DNA of 64,000 nucleotides, from NCBI GenBank assembly GCA_013298815.1, contig JAAFJF010000003.1, forward strand, positions 62,001-126,000, given 5' to 3'. This document shows positions 36,297-46,163 of the stretch, piece after piece (the first letter of the stretch is position 1; each line of letters begins with the position of its first letter). The stretch is from Polaromonas sp. (lineage in GTDB: Bacteria; Pseudomonadota; Gammaproteobacteria; Burkholderiales; Burkholderiaceae_C). The notes below the pieces were generated by a model. That model was given only the letters and a program-made list of their open reading frames with translations. It had not been told where the DNA came from and did no database searches. Both the position numbers and the translations under genes were made by a program.

Positions 36297-36898
36297 GCGC
36301 CTTCCTTGACTGCTTCTTTAGATGTAGATTTCATTGAAGCCACTGGAGCTGCTGGTGTTTTACCACCAACTTCAAAAAACGTATACGAAAGAGTGATCGT
36401 CGTCACATCTTTGGACAACTTTGGATCAATCACAAAAGCCACTGGCCACTGCTTTTTCTCGCCAGCATCTAACGTATATTGCTGAAAACAAAAACACTCT
36501 AATTTATTGAAATGAGCAGCTGCTTGTGATGGCGCATAACTGGGAATAGCCTGAGCAGCCATTTTACGGTTTTGCACATTTTGAAACTCATACATCACTG
36601 TAGCCAATTCACCTGGATGTACCTGAAGAGATCGCATCGCTGGTTTGAAATCCCATGGACCCCTGGCATTTGCATCAAATTCAACAGTAATTAAACGTGT
36701 TTTATCAACCTGTGTATTTGCTGGTGCTTGAGAAGTCGCACCAGCAATATTTTTTTCACCAAGCGCCAGAATATTGATTCCAGTCATTTCGCAAATGGCT
36801 TTATACAAAGGTACCAACGCATAACCGAACGCAAACATAGCCAGCACAATGATGGCTAATTTACCCACCATATTGATATTTTCTTGTTTGCGAATCAT
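36293..36898 (-). CDS. ctaG: Cytochrome c oxidase assembly protein Cox11/CtaG
   Basis: The 201-residue protein has one N-terminal helix (LAIIVLAMFAFGYALVPLYKAICEMTGIN) and a periplasmic immunoglobulin-like domain with the copper-binding CFCFQQYTLDAGE motif and LSYTFFEV near the C-end. It delivers copper to the CuB site of subunit I. It lies 18 bases after the 37-residue peptide gene and overlaps DUF2970 at its stop. Confidence 0.95.
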   Translation of the reverse strand: MIRKQENINMVGKLAIIVLAMFAFGYALVPLYKAICEMTGINILALGEKNIAGATSQAPANTQVDKTRLITVEFDANARGPWDFKPAMRSLQVHPGELATVMYEFQNVQNRKMAAQAIPSYAPSQAAAHFNKLECFCFQQYTLDAGEKKQWPVAFVIDPKLSKDVTTITLSYTFFEVGGKTPAAPVASMKSTSKEAVKEGA

Positions 36899-36916
36899 AA
36901 AAAGTCTTGTGAAAGA

Positions 36917-37030
36917 CTAGTGGCTCAAAATATACATTTTTGCCATGAATCCAAGAAAAAAAACTACGGCAATTGATGCCAATACCAATGCCATTTTGCG
37001 GTTATTTTTCTTTTGCTCGGATGTAGCCAT
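36917..37030 (-). CDS. Cytochrome oxidase small assembly protein, 37 residues
   Basis: A short gene from ATG at 37030: MATSEQKKNNRKMALVLAS followed by one helix (IAVVFFLGFMAKMYILSH). Burkholderiales carry such a single-helix peptide between coxA and cox11, annotated as small assembly protein. It is co-directional with both neighbours (42 bases from coxA, 18 from cox11). Confidence 0.85.
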   Translation of the reverse strand: MATSEQKKNNRKMALVLASIAVVFFLGFMAKMYILSH

Positions 37031-37072
37031 TTTTAATTTCAAACCTTAACAAGTATTACTTTGACATTGCAA

Positions 37073-38731
37073 TTAAGCAATAATCTTTGTCGCAGCTGCG
37101 TTCAACTTGGGCGGTGTCTCAAAAGTGTGAAATGGTGCCGGCGAGTCAACTTCCCACTCCAAGCCTTCTGCGCCTTTAACAATATTGTCTGAGTTTTTGT
37201 CTTCCCATGGATTGCTGGAAGCCTTAACGCCCTTGCCCATCATAGCTGGCAGCACAACAAAGAAGAAGAAATACACCTGTGTCAAGCCAAAGGCAAAAGC
37301 GCCGACCGATGCTATCCAATTAAAGTCAGCAAACTGCATCGGATAGTCAGCATAACGACGCGGCATACCAGCCAAGCCTAAGAAGTGCATTGGGAAAAAG
37401 GTGATATTAAATGTGATCAATGACAACCAAAAATGAATTTTTCCGCGTGTTTCGTTGTACATCACACCTGTCCACTTAGGGCACCAGTAGTAGAAGCCAG
37501 CAAACATGGCATACAAAGAGCCAGCAACCAACACATAGTGGAAGTGGGCAACGACATAGTAAGTGTCATGCAACTGAATATCTATAGGTGCCATCGCCAA
37601 AATCAGACCCGAAAAACCGCCGATGGTAAACACAAAGATGAAACCAACCGCAAACAACATAGGCGTTTCAAAAGTCATAGATCCACGCCACATGGTTGCA
37701 ATCCAGTTGAAAATTTTCACCGCAGTTGGAACCGCAATCAGCATCGTCGCATACATAAAAAACAACTGCCCCGTTACTGGCATACCAACCGTAAACATGT
37801 GATGCGCCCAAACAATGAAGCTCAAAATAGCAATGCTTGATGTCGCATAAACCATAGAGGCGTAACCAAACAACTTTTTACGAGAGAAGGCAGGAACAAT
37901 GTGACTGATAATGCCAAAAGCTGGCAAGATCATGATGTAAACCTCTGGGTGCCCGAAGAACCAGAAGATGTGCTGATACATCACAGGGTCGCCGCCGCCA
38001 GCTGGGTTAAAGAAGCTGGTACCAAAGTGACGATCAGTCAACGTCATGGTGATTGCGCCAGCCAAAACAGGCATTACGGCAATCAGCAGATAAGCGGTAA
38101 TTAACCATGTCCAGCAGAACATTGGCATTTTCATCAAAGTCATGCCAGGAGCACGCATGTTCAGCACAGTGACAATAATGTTGATAGAACCCATGATCGA
38201 GCTGGCACCCAACAAATGCAAAGCAAAAATGCTTGTATCCATGGATGGCCCCATTTGTAGCGTCAACGGCGCATACAAAGTCCAACCCGTTGCAGGCGCA
38301 CCACCGGGTACAAAAAAGGAACTTACGACCATCAATGCGGCAGGAATCATCAACCAAAAGCTGAAGTTATTCATGCGTGCAAAAGCCATGTCACCTGCAC
38401 CGATTTGTAAAGGAATCATCCAGTTTGCAAAGCCCACAAAACCAGGCATGATGGCACCAAAGACCATGATAATGCCGTGCATGGTGGTGAGCTGGTTGAA
38501 CAACTCAGGATTAATCATTTGCAAACCTGGCTGAAACAGCTCAGCGCGAATGAGCAACGCCAAGATGCCGCCAACCATGAACATGGTGAAGCTGAATAAC
38601 AAATACAAAGTACCGATGTCTTTGTGGTTAGTCGCGAAGACCCAGCGCCTCCAGCCAGCCGGCGCACCGTGGTCGTGATGATCATCATGCGAAACATGCG
38701 CATGAGAAGTATGGTCTAGTACTGCACTCAT
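37073..38731 (-). CDS. coxA: Cytochrome c oxidase subunit I
   Basis: CoxA, 552 residues, has twelve helices and all redox ligands: [13 protein letters not shown] with a haem a His, [17 protein letters not shown] with the CuB His and crosslinked Tyr, the two CuB His in AHHMFTVG, the K- and D-channel residues, and [11 protein letters not shown] with the haem a3/a His pair. This is the A-type aa3 family. His-rich N-terminus ([17 protein letters not shown]) may bind metals and is common in relatives. Confidence 0.97.
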   Translation of the reverse strand: MSAVLDHTSHAHVSHDDHHDHGAPAGWRRWVFATNHKDIGTLYLLFSFTMFMVGGILALLIRAELFQPGLQMINPELFNQLTTMHGIIMVFGAIMPGFVGFANWMIPLQIGAGDMAFARMNNFSFWLMIPAALMVVSSFFVPGGAPATGWTLYAPLTLQMGPSMDTSIFALHLLGASSIMGSINIIVTVLNMRAPGMTLMKMPMFCWTWLITAYLLIAVMPVLAGAITMTLTDRHFGTSFFNPAGGGDPVMYQHIFWFFGHPEVYIMILPAFGIISHIVPAFSRKKLFGYASMVYATSSIAILSFIVWAHHMFTVGMPVTGQLFFMYATMLIAVPTAVKIFNWIATMWRGSMTFETPMLFAVGFIFVFTIGGFSGLILAMAPIDIQLHDTYYVVAHFHYVLVAGSLYAMFAGFYYWCPKWTGVMYNETRGKIHFWLSLITFNITFFPMHFLGLAGMPRRYADYPMQFADFNWIASVGAFAFGLTQVYFFFFVVLPAMMGKGVKASSNPWEDKNSDNIVKGAEGLEWEVDSPAPFHTFETPPKLNAAATKIIA

Positions 38732-38779
38732 TTTGATACCTTCTCGAAACTAATTTGATTCAAAATTTCTAAACTAATG

Positions 38780-39979
38780 TTATTTGCGGGCTGCTAAAAC
38801 TTCAGCTGGCTGCACTAGCTGACCTGTTTTATTTGACCAAGTATTTTTTGTGTAAGTGATCACAGCAGCCAAATCAGTATCGCTTAACTGCTTCCATGCA
38901 GGCATAGCACCATTGTTTTGACCGTTTAACAGAACCATGATTTGTTTTGTTTTGTCAGCATCCAAGACAACCGCAGCACCGTCAAGTGGCTTGATAGCGC
39001 CAGCGCCCTTGCCGCTCGCTTGATGACAAGCTGCACAATTTGCTGCGTAAACCTTTTCGCCGCGCTTCAAAATATCGTCCATAGTCCAAACTTTGCTTGG
39101 ATCATCAGCTTTGGCAGCCAGCTTCTTTTGCTCACCAGCCACCCATTTTGTGTAATCCTCTGCTGAAACGACTTTGACGTGAATCGGCATGTAAGAGTGC
39201 TCTTTGCCGCACAGCTTTGCACACTGACCATAGTAATCACCTATCTTTTCGGCACGAAACCAAGTGTCTCGAACAAAACCTGGAATAGCGTCTTGCATGA
39301 TACCGAACGCAGGCACAGCAAAAGCATGAATCACATCATTCGCTGTAGTGATAACACGAATCTTTTTATCAACAGGTACCACCAATGGATTGTCAACTTT
39401 GAGTAGGTAGTTATCTACAGTTTGACCGGCTTTGGGGCCGCCGTTTTCGGACATTTCGCGGTGTGTGGCATCTAAAGTTGATACAAAACCAATACCCTCA
39501 CCCTCGCCCTTGATGTAGTTGTAACCCCATTTCCACTGCATACCAGTTGCCTTAACTGTCAAGTCGGCATTGGTTGTATCTTTCATAGCGACAACAACTT
39601 TGGTTGCAGGCAATGCCATCAATATAACGATGATAAATGGAATGACGGTCCAAACAACCTCAACGGTCACGGATTCATGAAAGTTAGCCGGCTTATGACC
39701 TACGGATTTGCGGTGCTTCAAGATTGAATAGAACATCACACCGAAAACCAAAATAAAAACGACAGTACATATGATCAGCATGTACCAATGCAACCAGCTT
39801 TGCTCTTGCGAAATTTTAGTCACGCCAGTAGTCAAGTTAAGCTGATTGACCCCCGGTCCACCAGGCAAATCGGTCAAAGCAGATGCAGCAGTTGCCACAA
39901 AAGATCCCGCGATAACGCCAGCTTTTTGCAAAAGATTAGTCAATTTATTAGAAATTAATGTGTTTAACATGTTCGCCAC
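38780..39979 (-). CDS. coxB: Cytochrome c oxidase subunit II with fused cytochrome c domain
   Basis: The 399-residue protein has a signal peptide, two helices (about residues 65-90 and 110-130), the CuA domain with GQCAKLCGKEHSYMPIHVKV carrying the copper ligands, and a C-terminal cytochrome c domain with CAACHQ haem site and Met ligand in GAMPAW. This caa3-like fusion lets it accept electrons directly from membrane-bound cytochrome c. It is the first gene of the leftward oxidase operon; the 186-base gap to ribF holds the divergent promoters. Confidence 0.96.
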   Translation of the reverse strand: MANMLNTLISNKLTNLLQKAGVIAGSFVATAASALTDLPGGPGVNQLNLTTGVTKISQEQSWLHWYMLIICTVVFILVFGVMFYSILKHRKSVGHKPANFHESVTVEVVWTVIPFIIVILMALPATKVVVAMKDTTNADLTVKATGMQWKWGYNYIKGEGEGIGFVSTLDATHREMSENGGPKAGQTVDNYLLKVDNPLVVPVDKKIRVITTANDVIHAFAVPAFGIMQDAIPGFVRDTWFRAEKIGDYYGQCAKLCGKEHSYMPIHVKVVSAEDYTKWVAGEQKKLAAKADDPSKVWTMDDILKRGEKVYAANCAACHQASGKGAGAIKPLDGAAVVLDADKTKQIMVLLNGQNNGAMPAWKQLSDTDLAAVITYTKNTWSNKTGQLVQPAEVLAARK

Positions 39980-40165
39980 TTTTCACGTCTCTTCGCCCCA
40001 CAGAAATACGTATGTCAATGAATTTACATACCCAAAAGTTGCAAACCACACGCACAGATGCGTTTGCACTAAACTCCTTATTGTATTCGTCTTGGCCTTA
40101 CCAATCTTTACACTCGAGTAATTTCCGACTTTTTACCAAAAAACGATTTTTTAAGCATTCATACT

Positions 40166-41173
40166 GTGAAAATTCTGCATCGCCAATATCAGATCAATAA
40201 ATTATATGCTAATTCTAAATTAGATATATCAAATTTTCATGCAGGCTGTGCTTTGACAATTGGCAACTTCGATGGCGTGCACAGAGGCCATCAAGCTATG
40301 CTGGCTTTACTAAAAAATGAAGCATCGCACAGAAACATCCCTAGCTGTGTGATGACTTTTGAACCGCACCCTCGTGATTATTTCGCAAAGATGGCTCAAA
40401 AACCATCACTCGCTCCAGCCAGAATCGCCACCTTGCGTGACAAACTTACAGAGTTAGCCCGCTGCGGCATAGACCAATGCGTTGTTTTACCCTTTAACGC
40501 CGCGTTTGCTGCTCAATCGCCTAAGAGCTTCATAGACGATGTTCTAGTTGGCAGTCTTGGTGCCAAGTACATATTGGTGGGAGATGATTTTCGTTTTGGC
40601 AATAAGCGCGCTGGTGATTACGCCATGCTTGATGCTGCTGGAACGGCTAAAGGCTTTGAAGTTGCTCGTATGAACAGCTATGAGGTACATGGACTGCGGG
40701 TTTCAAGCTCGGAGGTACGTGAAGCTTTGAGCCAAGGCCAAATGAACGATGTTGCCAAACTGCTGGGACGACCGTACAGCATCAGTGGTCACGTTGTGCA
40801 CGGGCGCAAGTTGGGGCGTGAACTAGACTGTCCAACGCTCAATTTGCGTTTTTCACACTGGAAGCCTGCAGCTAGTGGCATTTTTGCGGTGCGAGTGTTT
40901 GGGTTGACTGACAATGCTTTGGAGGGTGTTGCTAACTTAGGTATTCGACCTTCTTTAGACCCTAATGATGTCAATGGTGGACGAGTTTTGCTTGAAACCC
41001 ACTGCTTGGACTGGCCAAATTCTTTGGGTGATGAAGGTGGCTACGGTAAAATTATTCGCGTAGAGTTGCTGCACAAACTGCACGATGAGCTTAAATACGA
41101 CAGCTTAGAAGCATTAAAAACTGGCATCGCCAAAGACTGTGTTGATGCACGCACTTTTTTCAAATCTATCTAA
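40166..41173 (+). CDS. ribF: Riboflavin kinase / FAD synthetase
   Basis: RibF makes FMN then FAD. Its 335 residues hold the nucleotidyltransferase domain (IGNFDGVHRGHQAML with the HxGH-type motif, FEPHPRDYF, VGDDFRFGNKRAG, then SSSEVREAL) and the flavokinase domain (GRPYSISGHVVHGRKLGRELDCPTLNL). The start is a GTG at 40166. It leads a rightward group ribF-ileS-lspA, a common order in proteobacteria. Confidence 0.96.
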   Translation: MKILHRQYQINKLYANSKLDISNFHAGCALTIGNFDGVHRGHQAMLALLKNEASHRNIPSCVMTFEPHPRDYFAKMAQKPSLAPARIATLRDKLTELARCGIDQCVVLPFNAAFAAQSPKSFIDDVLVGSLGAKYILVGDDFRFGNKRAGDYAMLDAAGTAKGFEVARMNSYEVHGLRVSSSEVREALSQGQMNDVAKLLGRPYSISGHVVHGRKLGRELDCPTLNLRFSHWKPAASGIFAVRVFGLTDNALEGVANLGIRPSLDPNDVNGGRVLLETHCLDWPNSLGDEGGYGKIIRVELLHKLHDELKYDSLEALKTGIAKDCVDARTFFKSI

Positions 41174-41240
41174 TTATTTTTCCGTACTTTTAGACGTACC
41201 TACTCTTTCGACGTAACAACTCTTCTGCCCTGAAATTCAA

Positions 41241-44084
41241 ATGACAGACACCGCCAGCACCGCTAATACTGATTACCGCAGCACACTCAACCTGCCTGAC
41301 ACGCCCTTCCCCATGCGCGGCGATCTGCCCAAGCGCGAGTCCGGTTGGGTCAAAGATTGGGAAGACAAGGGCATTTACAAAAAGCTGCGTGATGTACGCG
41401 TGGGCAAGCCTAAGTTTGTTTTGCACGACGGACCTCCTTTTGCCAATGGACCTATCCATATTGGGCATGCTGCCAACAAAATTTTGAAGGACATGATTGT
41501 CAAATCGCGTCAATTAGAAGGTTTTGATGCCACGTATGTACCAGGCTGGGACTGTCACGGCCTGCCGATTGAAAACGCCATCGAAAAACTGTACGGCCGC
41601 AACTTGCCACGCGACGAAGTGCAGGCCAAAAGCCGCGCTTTCGCATCCGAGCAAATCGTGGGTCAAATGCTGGATTTCAAACGCTTGGGCGTTTTGGGCG
41701 AGTGGGACAACCCCTACAAGACCATGAATTTCGCCAATGAGGGTAATGAAATTCGGGCTTTGAAAAAGATCATTGAACGCGGATTCGTCTATCGCGGCTT
41801 AAAGCCTGTGAACTGGTGTTTTGACTGCGGCAGCTCGTTGGCTGAAGCCGAAGTGGAATACGCCGAGAAAAAATCTCAAACCTTGGATGTTGCGTTTCAA
41901 TGCGCTGAGCCTGAAAAGCTGGCAGCAGCATTCGGCTTAGACAAGCTCAACAAAGACGCTTTTGCCGTGATTTGGACAACCACTGCTTGGACGATTCCTG
42001 CCAACCAAGCGTTGAATCTGAACCCTGAACTGGAATACGCTTTGGTCCACACTGAGCGCGGATTGCTGGTTTTGGCGGCTGTGCTGGTTGAAAAGTGTCT
42101 AGCACGCTACAAGCTTGAAGGCTCAGTGTTAGCGACAACACTGGGTAAAAACCTCGCTTTGCTGAATTTCAAGCACCCACTTTATGACGTAGATGCAGGT
42201 TACCAACGCTTAAGCCCCGTATTTTTGGCTGATTACGCCACCGCAGAGGATGGCACGGGTATTGTTCATTCAGCCCCAGCTTATGGGGTGGAAGACTTTA
42301 ACAGCTGCATGGCCAACGGTATCACCAAAGACGATATCTTGAACCCTGTGCAAGGCAACGGCAGATATGTCGATGATTTGCCCTTGTTTGGTGGCTTGAA
42401 CATCTGGAAAGCCTGCACGCGAGTGATTGAGGTGCTGGCTGAGTCAAATCGTTTGATGGCATCCGAGAACATCAACCACAGCTACCCGCATTGCTGGCGA
42501 CATAAAACGCCTGTTATTTATCGCGCGTCTGCACAATGGTTTATTCGCATGGATGAGGCAAATAAGGCCACAACCGGCGTATTTACTACTAACGCTGCTA
42601 CGAAATCTTTACGTCAATTGGCTCTTGAAGCCATTGAAGCAACCGATTTTTACCCCAAAAATGGCAAGTCACGCTTGTATACCATGATTGCGGGCCGACC
42701 TGACTGGTGCATCAGCCGCCAGCGCAACTGGGGCGTGCCGCTGCCGTTTTTCATCCACACTGCCACGGGTGAATTACACCCACGCACCATGGAACTGATG
42801 GACACTGCTGCCAGCATGGTGGAAGCAGGCGGCGTAGAAGCTTGGAGCAAAGCCACTGCAGCAGAATTAATAGGTGCAGACGCGGCAAATTACATCAAAG
42901 TCAACGACACACTCGATGTCTGGTTTGACTCAGGCACCACCCATTTTCACGTGTTGCAAAACAGTCACGCTGCACAATCAACACCTCAGGCTGATTTGTA
43001 TTTAGAGGGGCATGACCAGCACCGTGGATGGTTTCACACGTCTCTGCTCACAGCCTGCGCGATGTACGACCACGCGCCGTACAAAGGCTTGCTGACGCAC
43101 GGCTTCACCGTGGACGGCAAAGGCCGCAAGATGAGCAAGAGCGAAGGCAATGTGGTCGCACCGCAAGCCGTGAGCGACAAAATGGGTGCGGAAATCATCC
43201 GCCTGTGGTGCGCCGCGACCGATTATTCGGGCGACCTGAGCATTGACGACAAAATTTTGGCCCGCGTGGTGGACATCTACCGCCGTATTCGCAACACCTT
43301 GAAGTTTTTACTGGCCAACACCAGCGACTTTGACCCTGCGGTGGACGCTGTGCCGCTGGCTGAGATGCTAGAAATCGACCGTTACGCCATAAGCCGCTTT
43401 GCGCAGCTGCAAGCTGAGGTTTTGGCGCACTACCAAATGTATGAATTCCACCCCGTGGTAGCCAAATTACAGGTCTACTGCAGCGATGACTTAGGCTCGT
43501 TCTACCTCGATATTTTGAAAGACCGACTCTACACAACCGCGTCAAAATCTAAAGCGCGGCGCAGTGCGCAAACGGCTTTGCACCAGATTAGCCAAGCTTT
43601 GCTGCGATTGATAGCACCGTTTTTGAGCTTTACGGCGGAAGAAGCCTGGCAAGTGGTGGGCAACTCGGAATCCATCTTCATGGAAACCTATGCCATGTTT
43701 GACGCACCAGACGAGGCGTTGCTGGCCAAGTGGAGTCGGATCCGTGAAATTCGTGACATAGCCAACAAAGAGATTGAAACCTTGCGCGCTGCAGGTACCG
43801 TCGGCTCATCACTGCAAACCAACTTAACCTTGGAAGTAAACACTGAAGACCACGCCTTGCTGAGCAGTCTAGGTGCTGATTTGAAGTTTGTATTCATCAC
43901 TTCCGTTATAAATTTAGTAGCTGCTCAGGCAACAAATACGCTGGCTACAGCCTCAAATGATGTTAAATGTGAGCGATGCTGGCATTACAGCGCCGACGTA
44001 GGTAGTGACGCGACACATCCGACCATTTGCGGCCGCTGCAGCAGCAATTTGTACGGGTCGGGCGAAGTCAGGACGGTGGCATAA
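41241..44084 (+). CDS. ileS: Isoleucyl-tRNA synthetase
   Basis: IleRS, 947 residues, has HIGH motif in GPIHIGHA, the editing domain ([34 protein letters not shown]), DQHRGWFH, the [10 protein letters not shown] motif, and the C-terminal zinc knuckle CERCWHYS...CGRC. It charges tRNA-Ile and hydrolyses Val-tRNA. Residues 889-903 ([14 protein letters not shown]) just before the zinc site are encoded by a copy of the 43-bp repeat, in a part that is variable in the family. lspA begins directly at the base after the stop. Confidence 0.96.
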   Translation: MTDTASTANTDYRSTLNLPDTPFPMRGDLPKRESGWVKDWEDKGIYKKLRDVRVGKPKFVLHDGPPFANGPIHIGHAANKILKDMIVKSRQLEGFDATYVPGWDCHGLPIENAIEKLYGRNLPRDEVQAKSRAFASEQIVGQMLDFKRLGVLGEWDNPYKTMNFANEGNEIRALKKIIERGFVYRGLKPVNWCFDCGSSLAEAEVEYAEKKSQTLDVAFQCAEPEKLAAAFGLDKLNKDAFAVIWTTTAWTIPANQALNLNPELEYALVHTERGLLVLAAVLVEKCLARYKLEGSVLATTLGKNLALLNFKHPLYDVDAGYQRLSPVFLADYATAEDGTGIVHSAPAYGVEDFNSCMANGITKDDILNPVQGNGRYVDDLPLFGGLNIWKACTRVIEVLAESNRLMASENINHSYPHCWRHKTPVIYRASAQWFIRMDEANKATTGVFTTNAATKSLRQLALEAIEATDFYPKNGKSRLYTMIAGRPDWCISRQRNWGVPLPFFIHTATGELHPRTMELMDTAASMVEAGGVEAWSKATAAELIGADAANYIKVNDTLDVWFDSGTTHFHVLQNSHAAQSTPQADLYLEGHDQHRGWFHTSLLTACAMYDHAPYKGLLTHGFTVDGKGRKMSKSEGNVVAPQAVSDKMGAEIIRLWCAATDYSGDLSIDDKILARVVDIYRRIRNTLKFLLANTSDFDPAVDAVPLAEMLEIDRYAISRFAQLQAEVLAHYQMYEFHPVVAKLQVYCSDDLGSFYLDILKDRLYTTASKSKARRSAQTALHQISQALLRLIAPFLSFTAEEAWQVVGNSESIFMETYAMFDAPDEALLAKWSRIREIRDIANKEIETLRAAGTVGSSLQTNLTLEVNTEDHALLSSLGADLKFVFITSVINLVAAQATNTLATASNDVKCERCWHYSADVGSDATHPTICGRCSSNLYGSGEVRTVA
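43905..43947 (+). repeat. 43-bp palindromic repeat, copy 8 (inside ileS)
   Basis: GTTATAAATTTAGTAGC, then TGCTCAGGCAACAAATACGC and TGGCTA. Sense to ileS and in codon phase with it; the encoded [12 protein letters not shown] nearly equals the NLIAAQAVNTLA encoded by the copy at 47915. Confidence 0.85.
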
Positions 44085-44600
44085 ATGGCAAAATCATCGC
44101 TAAAAAAAGTTTACGCAAACAGCAATAGCCATGCCCGTTGGTGGACATGGCTGGGCTTGGCGCTCATTATTTTATTGGCTGACCAGTTCACAAAAACATT
44201 GGTTGTTGGCTACTACCAATTGGGAGACAGCACGCCCTTAACTAGCTTTTTCAACTTGGTACGAGCACACAACACGGGTGCGGCCTTTTCTTTTTTAGCT
44301 AAAGCCGGCGGCTGGCAGCGCTGGTTTTTCACGGGAATTGGCGTGGCGGCGGCGCTATTTATCACTTGGTTGCTTCGTCAACATGCGGGTCAAAAGCTTT
44401 TTGCATTCGCTATGGCATGCATCTTGGGTGGCGCGATTGGCAATGTGATTGACCGTGTGATGTACGGCTATGTCGTGGATTTTTTAGATTTTTACTACGG
44501 TGGTTGGCATTTCCCAGCGTTCAACGTGGCGGACAGCGCAATCAGCATAGGTGCGGTATGTTTGATTTGGGATGAACTGCGCCGCGTCAATAAAAAATAA
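44085..44600 (+). CDS. lspA: Lipoprotein signal peptidase (type II)
   Basis: LspA, 171 residues, cleaves the signal of prolipoproteins at the lipidated cysteine. It has four helices and the two catalytic aspartates in [21 protein letters not shown] and [12 protein letters not shown], and starts with [18 protein letters not shown]. It is directly adjacent to ileS and is surely translated from the same message. Confidence 0.96.
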   Translation: MAKSSLKKVYANSNSHARWWTWLGLALIILLADQFTKTLVVGYYQLGDSTPLTSFFNLVRAHNTGAAFSFLAKAGGWQRWFFTGIGVAAALFITWLLRQHAGQKLFAFAMACILGGAIGNVIDRVMYGYVVDFLDFYYGGWHFPAFNVADSAISIGAVCLIWDELRRVNKK

Positions 44601-44642
44601 AAAATTGACGTCTCGATTTATTTTCGTCATAATTTATACAAG

Positions 44643-44944
44643 AAGGGGAGTAACTCCCTAATTTTGAAGGATAAACTAGCATCTAGATTTACCCTTCAAA
44701 ACGCTACAACAAGTCGTCATTTCGAAGTTTTATGTCACAGTAGAACTTCCGGTTTGTTGGTCATGCAGCCTTTGCATGATGAGCCAGACCTTCGATTGAA
44801 ACCTAACGGGTTTGGTCGAAGCGTATCCTAACATCGCAACTCCAAATTCGTTTAGTTTCATAAGCCGGACGTCTGCTTGCCTGTTTCACAGATAGCCAGA
44901 CTCCCAATTCGTTATTGAGATTGAATGGAAATTTGGAGTTTTAC
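44643..44944 (+). ncRNA. yybP-ykoY manganese riboswitch and leader of terC
   Basis: The leader begins with AAGGGGAGTAACTCCC at 44643, the yybP-ykoY start, and contains GTCGTCATTTC and GAGCCAGACCTTCG followed by GGTTTGGTCGAAGC at about 44780-44823, as in the E. coli alx leader. The class senses Mn2+. AACTCCAAATT (44838-44848) is a perfect 11-base complement of AATTTGGAGTT (44930-44940), which contains the ribosome-binding site. This suggests translational control of terC. A near repeat at 44900-44915 (GACTCCCAATTCG) offers a competing partner. Confidence 0.88.
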
Positions 44945-45637
44945 ATGGAATTATTTTCAACACCTTGGTGGTCTGCACTGCTAGCTATTATTTTGATTGA
45001 CCTGGTTTTAGCGGGTGACAATGCCATCGTCATTGCTTTAGCAGCGCGCAATTTACCCGCACATTTGCAGAAAAAAGCCATAGCTTGGGGTACTTTTGGC
45101 GCTATTGCGGTACGTTCTGTGATGACGGTAGGTGTTGTTTGGTTGCTAAAAATCCCTGGTTTGATGCTGGTTGGCGGACTTGGTTTGCTATGGATTGCTT
45201 ACAAACTGCTCGCAGACCAAGGCAACAAGGAACACGACGGCCCCGTAGCCAGCACGTTCTGGGGTGCTATGAAAACCATCGTGGTTGCAGATGCTTTGAT
45301 GGGCGTTGACAACGTCTTAGGCGTCGCCGGAGCAGCACATGGTTCTTTCGATTTGGTGATTATTGGCTTGCTAATTAGCGTACCCATTGTGGTTTTTGGA
45401 AGCACGATGGTGCTCAAGCTTGTCGAGCGCTTCCCCATCATCATTAATGTTGGTGCTGCAGTATTGGCATTTACTGCGGCAAGCATGATTGTAAAAGAAC
45501 CGTTTTTGGGTAGCTTCTTCAGCCAAGAAGTTGTGAAGTACCTCACTTATGCAGTCTCAATAGCCGGCGTTCTAGGCGCGGGCTGGTGGGCTACACATCG
45601 ATCCTCAGCAACCAAACAGGAGATAACTTCCCACTGA
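44945..45637 (+). CDS. TerC/Alx family membrane protein, likely manganese exporter
   Basis: From ATG at 44945 (GGAG 6 bases before) the protein has 230 residues and seven helices. ILIDLVLAGDNAIVIALAARNLP and DALMGVDNVLGVAGAAHG are the two conserved acidic helices of the TerC family. With a yybP-ykoY leader, manganese export (as E. coli Alx, MntP-linked) is the best inference; tellurite resistance is the historical name only. An upstream frame extension to 44915 lies in the leader and is rejected. Confidence 0.88.
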   Translation: MELFSTPWWSALLAIILIDLVLAGDNAIVIALAARNLPAHLQKKAIAWGTFGAIAVRSVMTVGVVWLLKIPGLMLVGGLGLLWIAYKLLADQGNKEHDGPVASTFWGAMKTIVVADALMGVDNVLGVAGAAHGSFDLVIIGLLISVPIVVFGSTMVLKLVERFPIIINVGAAVLAFTAASMIVKEPFLGSFFSQEVVKYLTYAVSIAGVLGAGWWATHRSSATKQEITSH

Positions 45638-45683
45638 ACAAAGTTTCGCTTTTTACTGTAATAACTACCTCAAGGAGATTTTT

Positions 45684-46148
45684 ATGGAAACAATGATTGT
45701 TTATGTAGATGACGCAGACTATGCACGAAAAACATTGACGCCACTCTTAGCTACGCACCCTGGTCAAAACACCAAAGAAGCAAGCCATTGGATTGTTGTG
45801 GCGTGCGCACCAAGCGTAACGAACGATGTAGCCAAATGGGTTAGCCCAGAGGCTAAAGATCTGTGGCGCGACGATTGGGCACTTGCCTTGTTTGAACAGA
45901 TCAGACCCTTGATAAGTGCAACAGGCAATACAGTGTCGACACAGCTTGCTAATGCGAAGACCAGCTTGATCGACCAAACCAGCGAACTGCTGAGGTTGCA
46001 TATAGGCGCTAAAGTGATTGATGCTCGCAGACCCAAATTTGGTCACGATTTGCAGCCAGTTACTAGTGAGCAACCGGCTGGCAACAAAAAATTAGCAGGC
46101 TTGGCTGCTGCCGTGACCGTTGCGACAGTTTTGGCAGCAGACTTTTAA
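45684..46148 (+). CDS. Hypothetical protein downstream of terC
   Basis: A 154-residue protein I do not recognise. It begins METMIVYVDDADYARKTLTP, reminiscent of the first strand of universal-stress-type folds, has a Trp-rich middle (SHWIVVAC, DLWRDDWALALFEQI) and ends with a hydrophobic stretch KLAGLAAAVTVATVLAADF, which could be a membrane anchor or tail. AAGGAG precedes the ATG by 8 bases. It lies 46 bases after terC and may be in the manganese-controlled transcript. Confidence 0.68.
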   Translation: METMIVYVDDADYARKTLTPLLATHPGQNTKEASHWIVVACAPSVTNDVAKWVSPEAKDLWRDDWALALFEQIRPLISATGNTVSTQLANAKTSLIDQTSELLRLHIGAKVIDARRPKFGHDLQPVTSEQPAGNKKLAGLAAAVTVATVLAADF

Positions 46149-46163
46149 AAATTAAACCGCTTT

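Noticed and set aside
42573-42606. Stretch in ileS with CCGGCGTATTTACT resembling the 43-bp repeat
   Set aside because: It encodes the GVFT segment that, as I recall, is native to betaproteobacterial IleRS at this site, and the other half of the repeat does not match well; chance similarity is more likely.
44915-44944. Upstream start of terC within the riboswitch
   Set aside because: The GGAG at 44935 and the family N-terminus point to the ATG at 44945.
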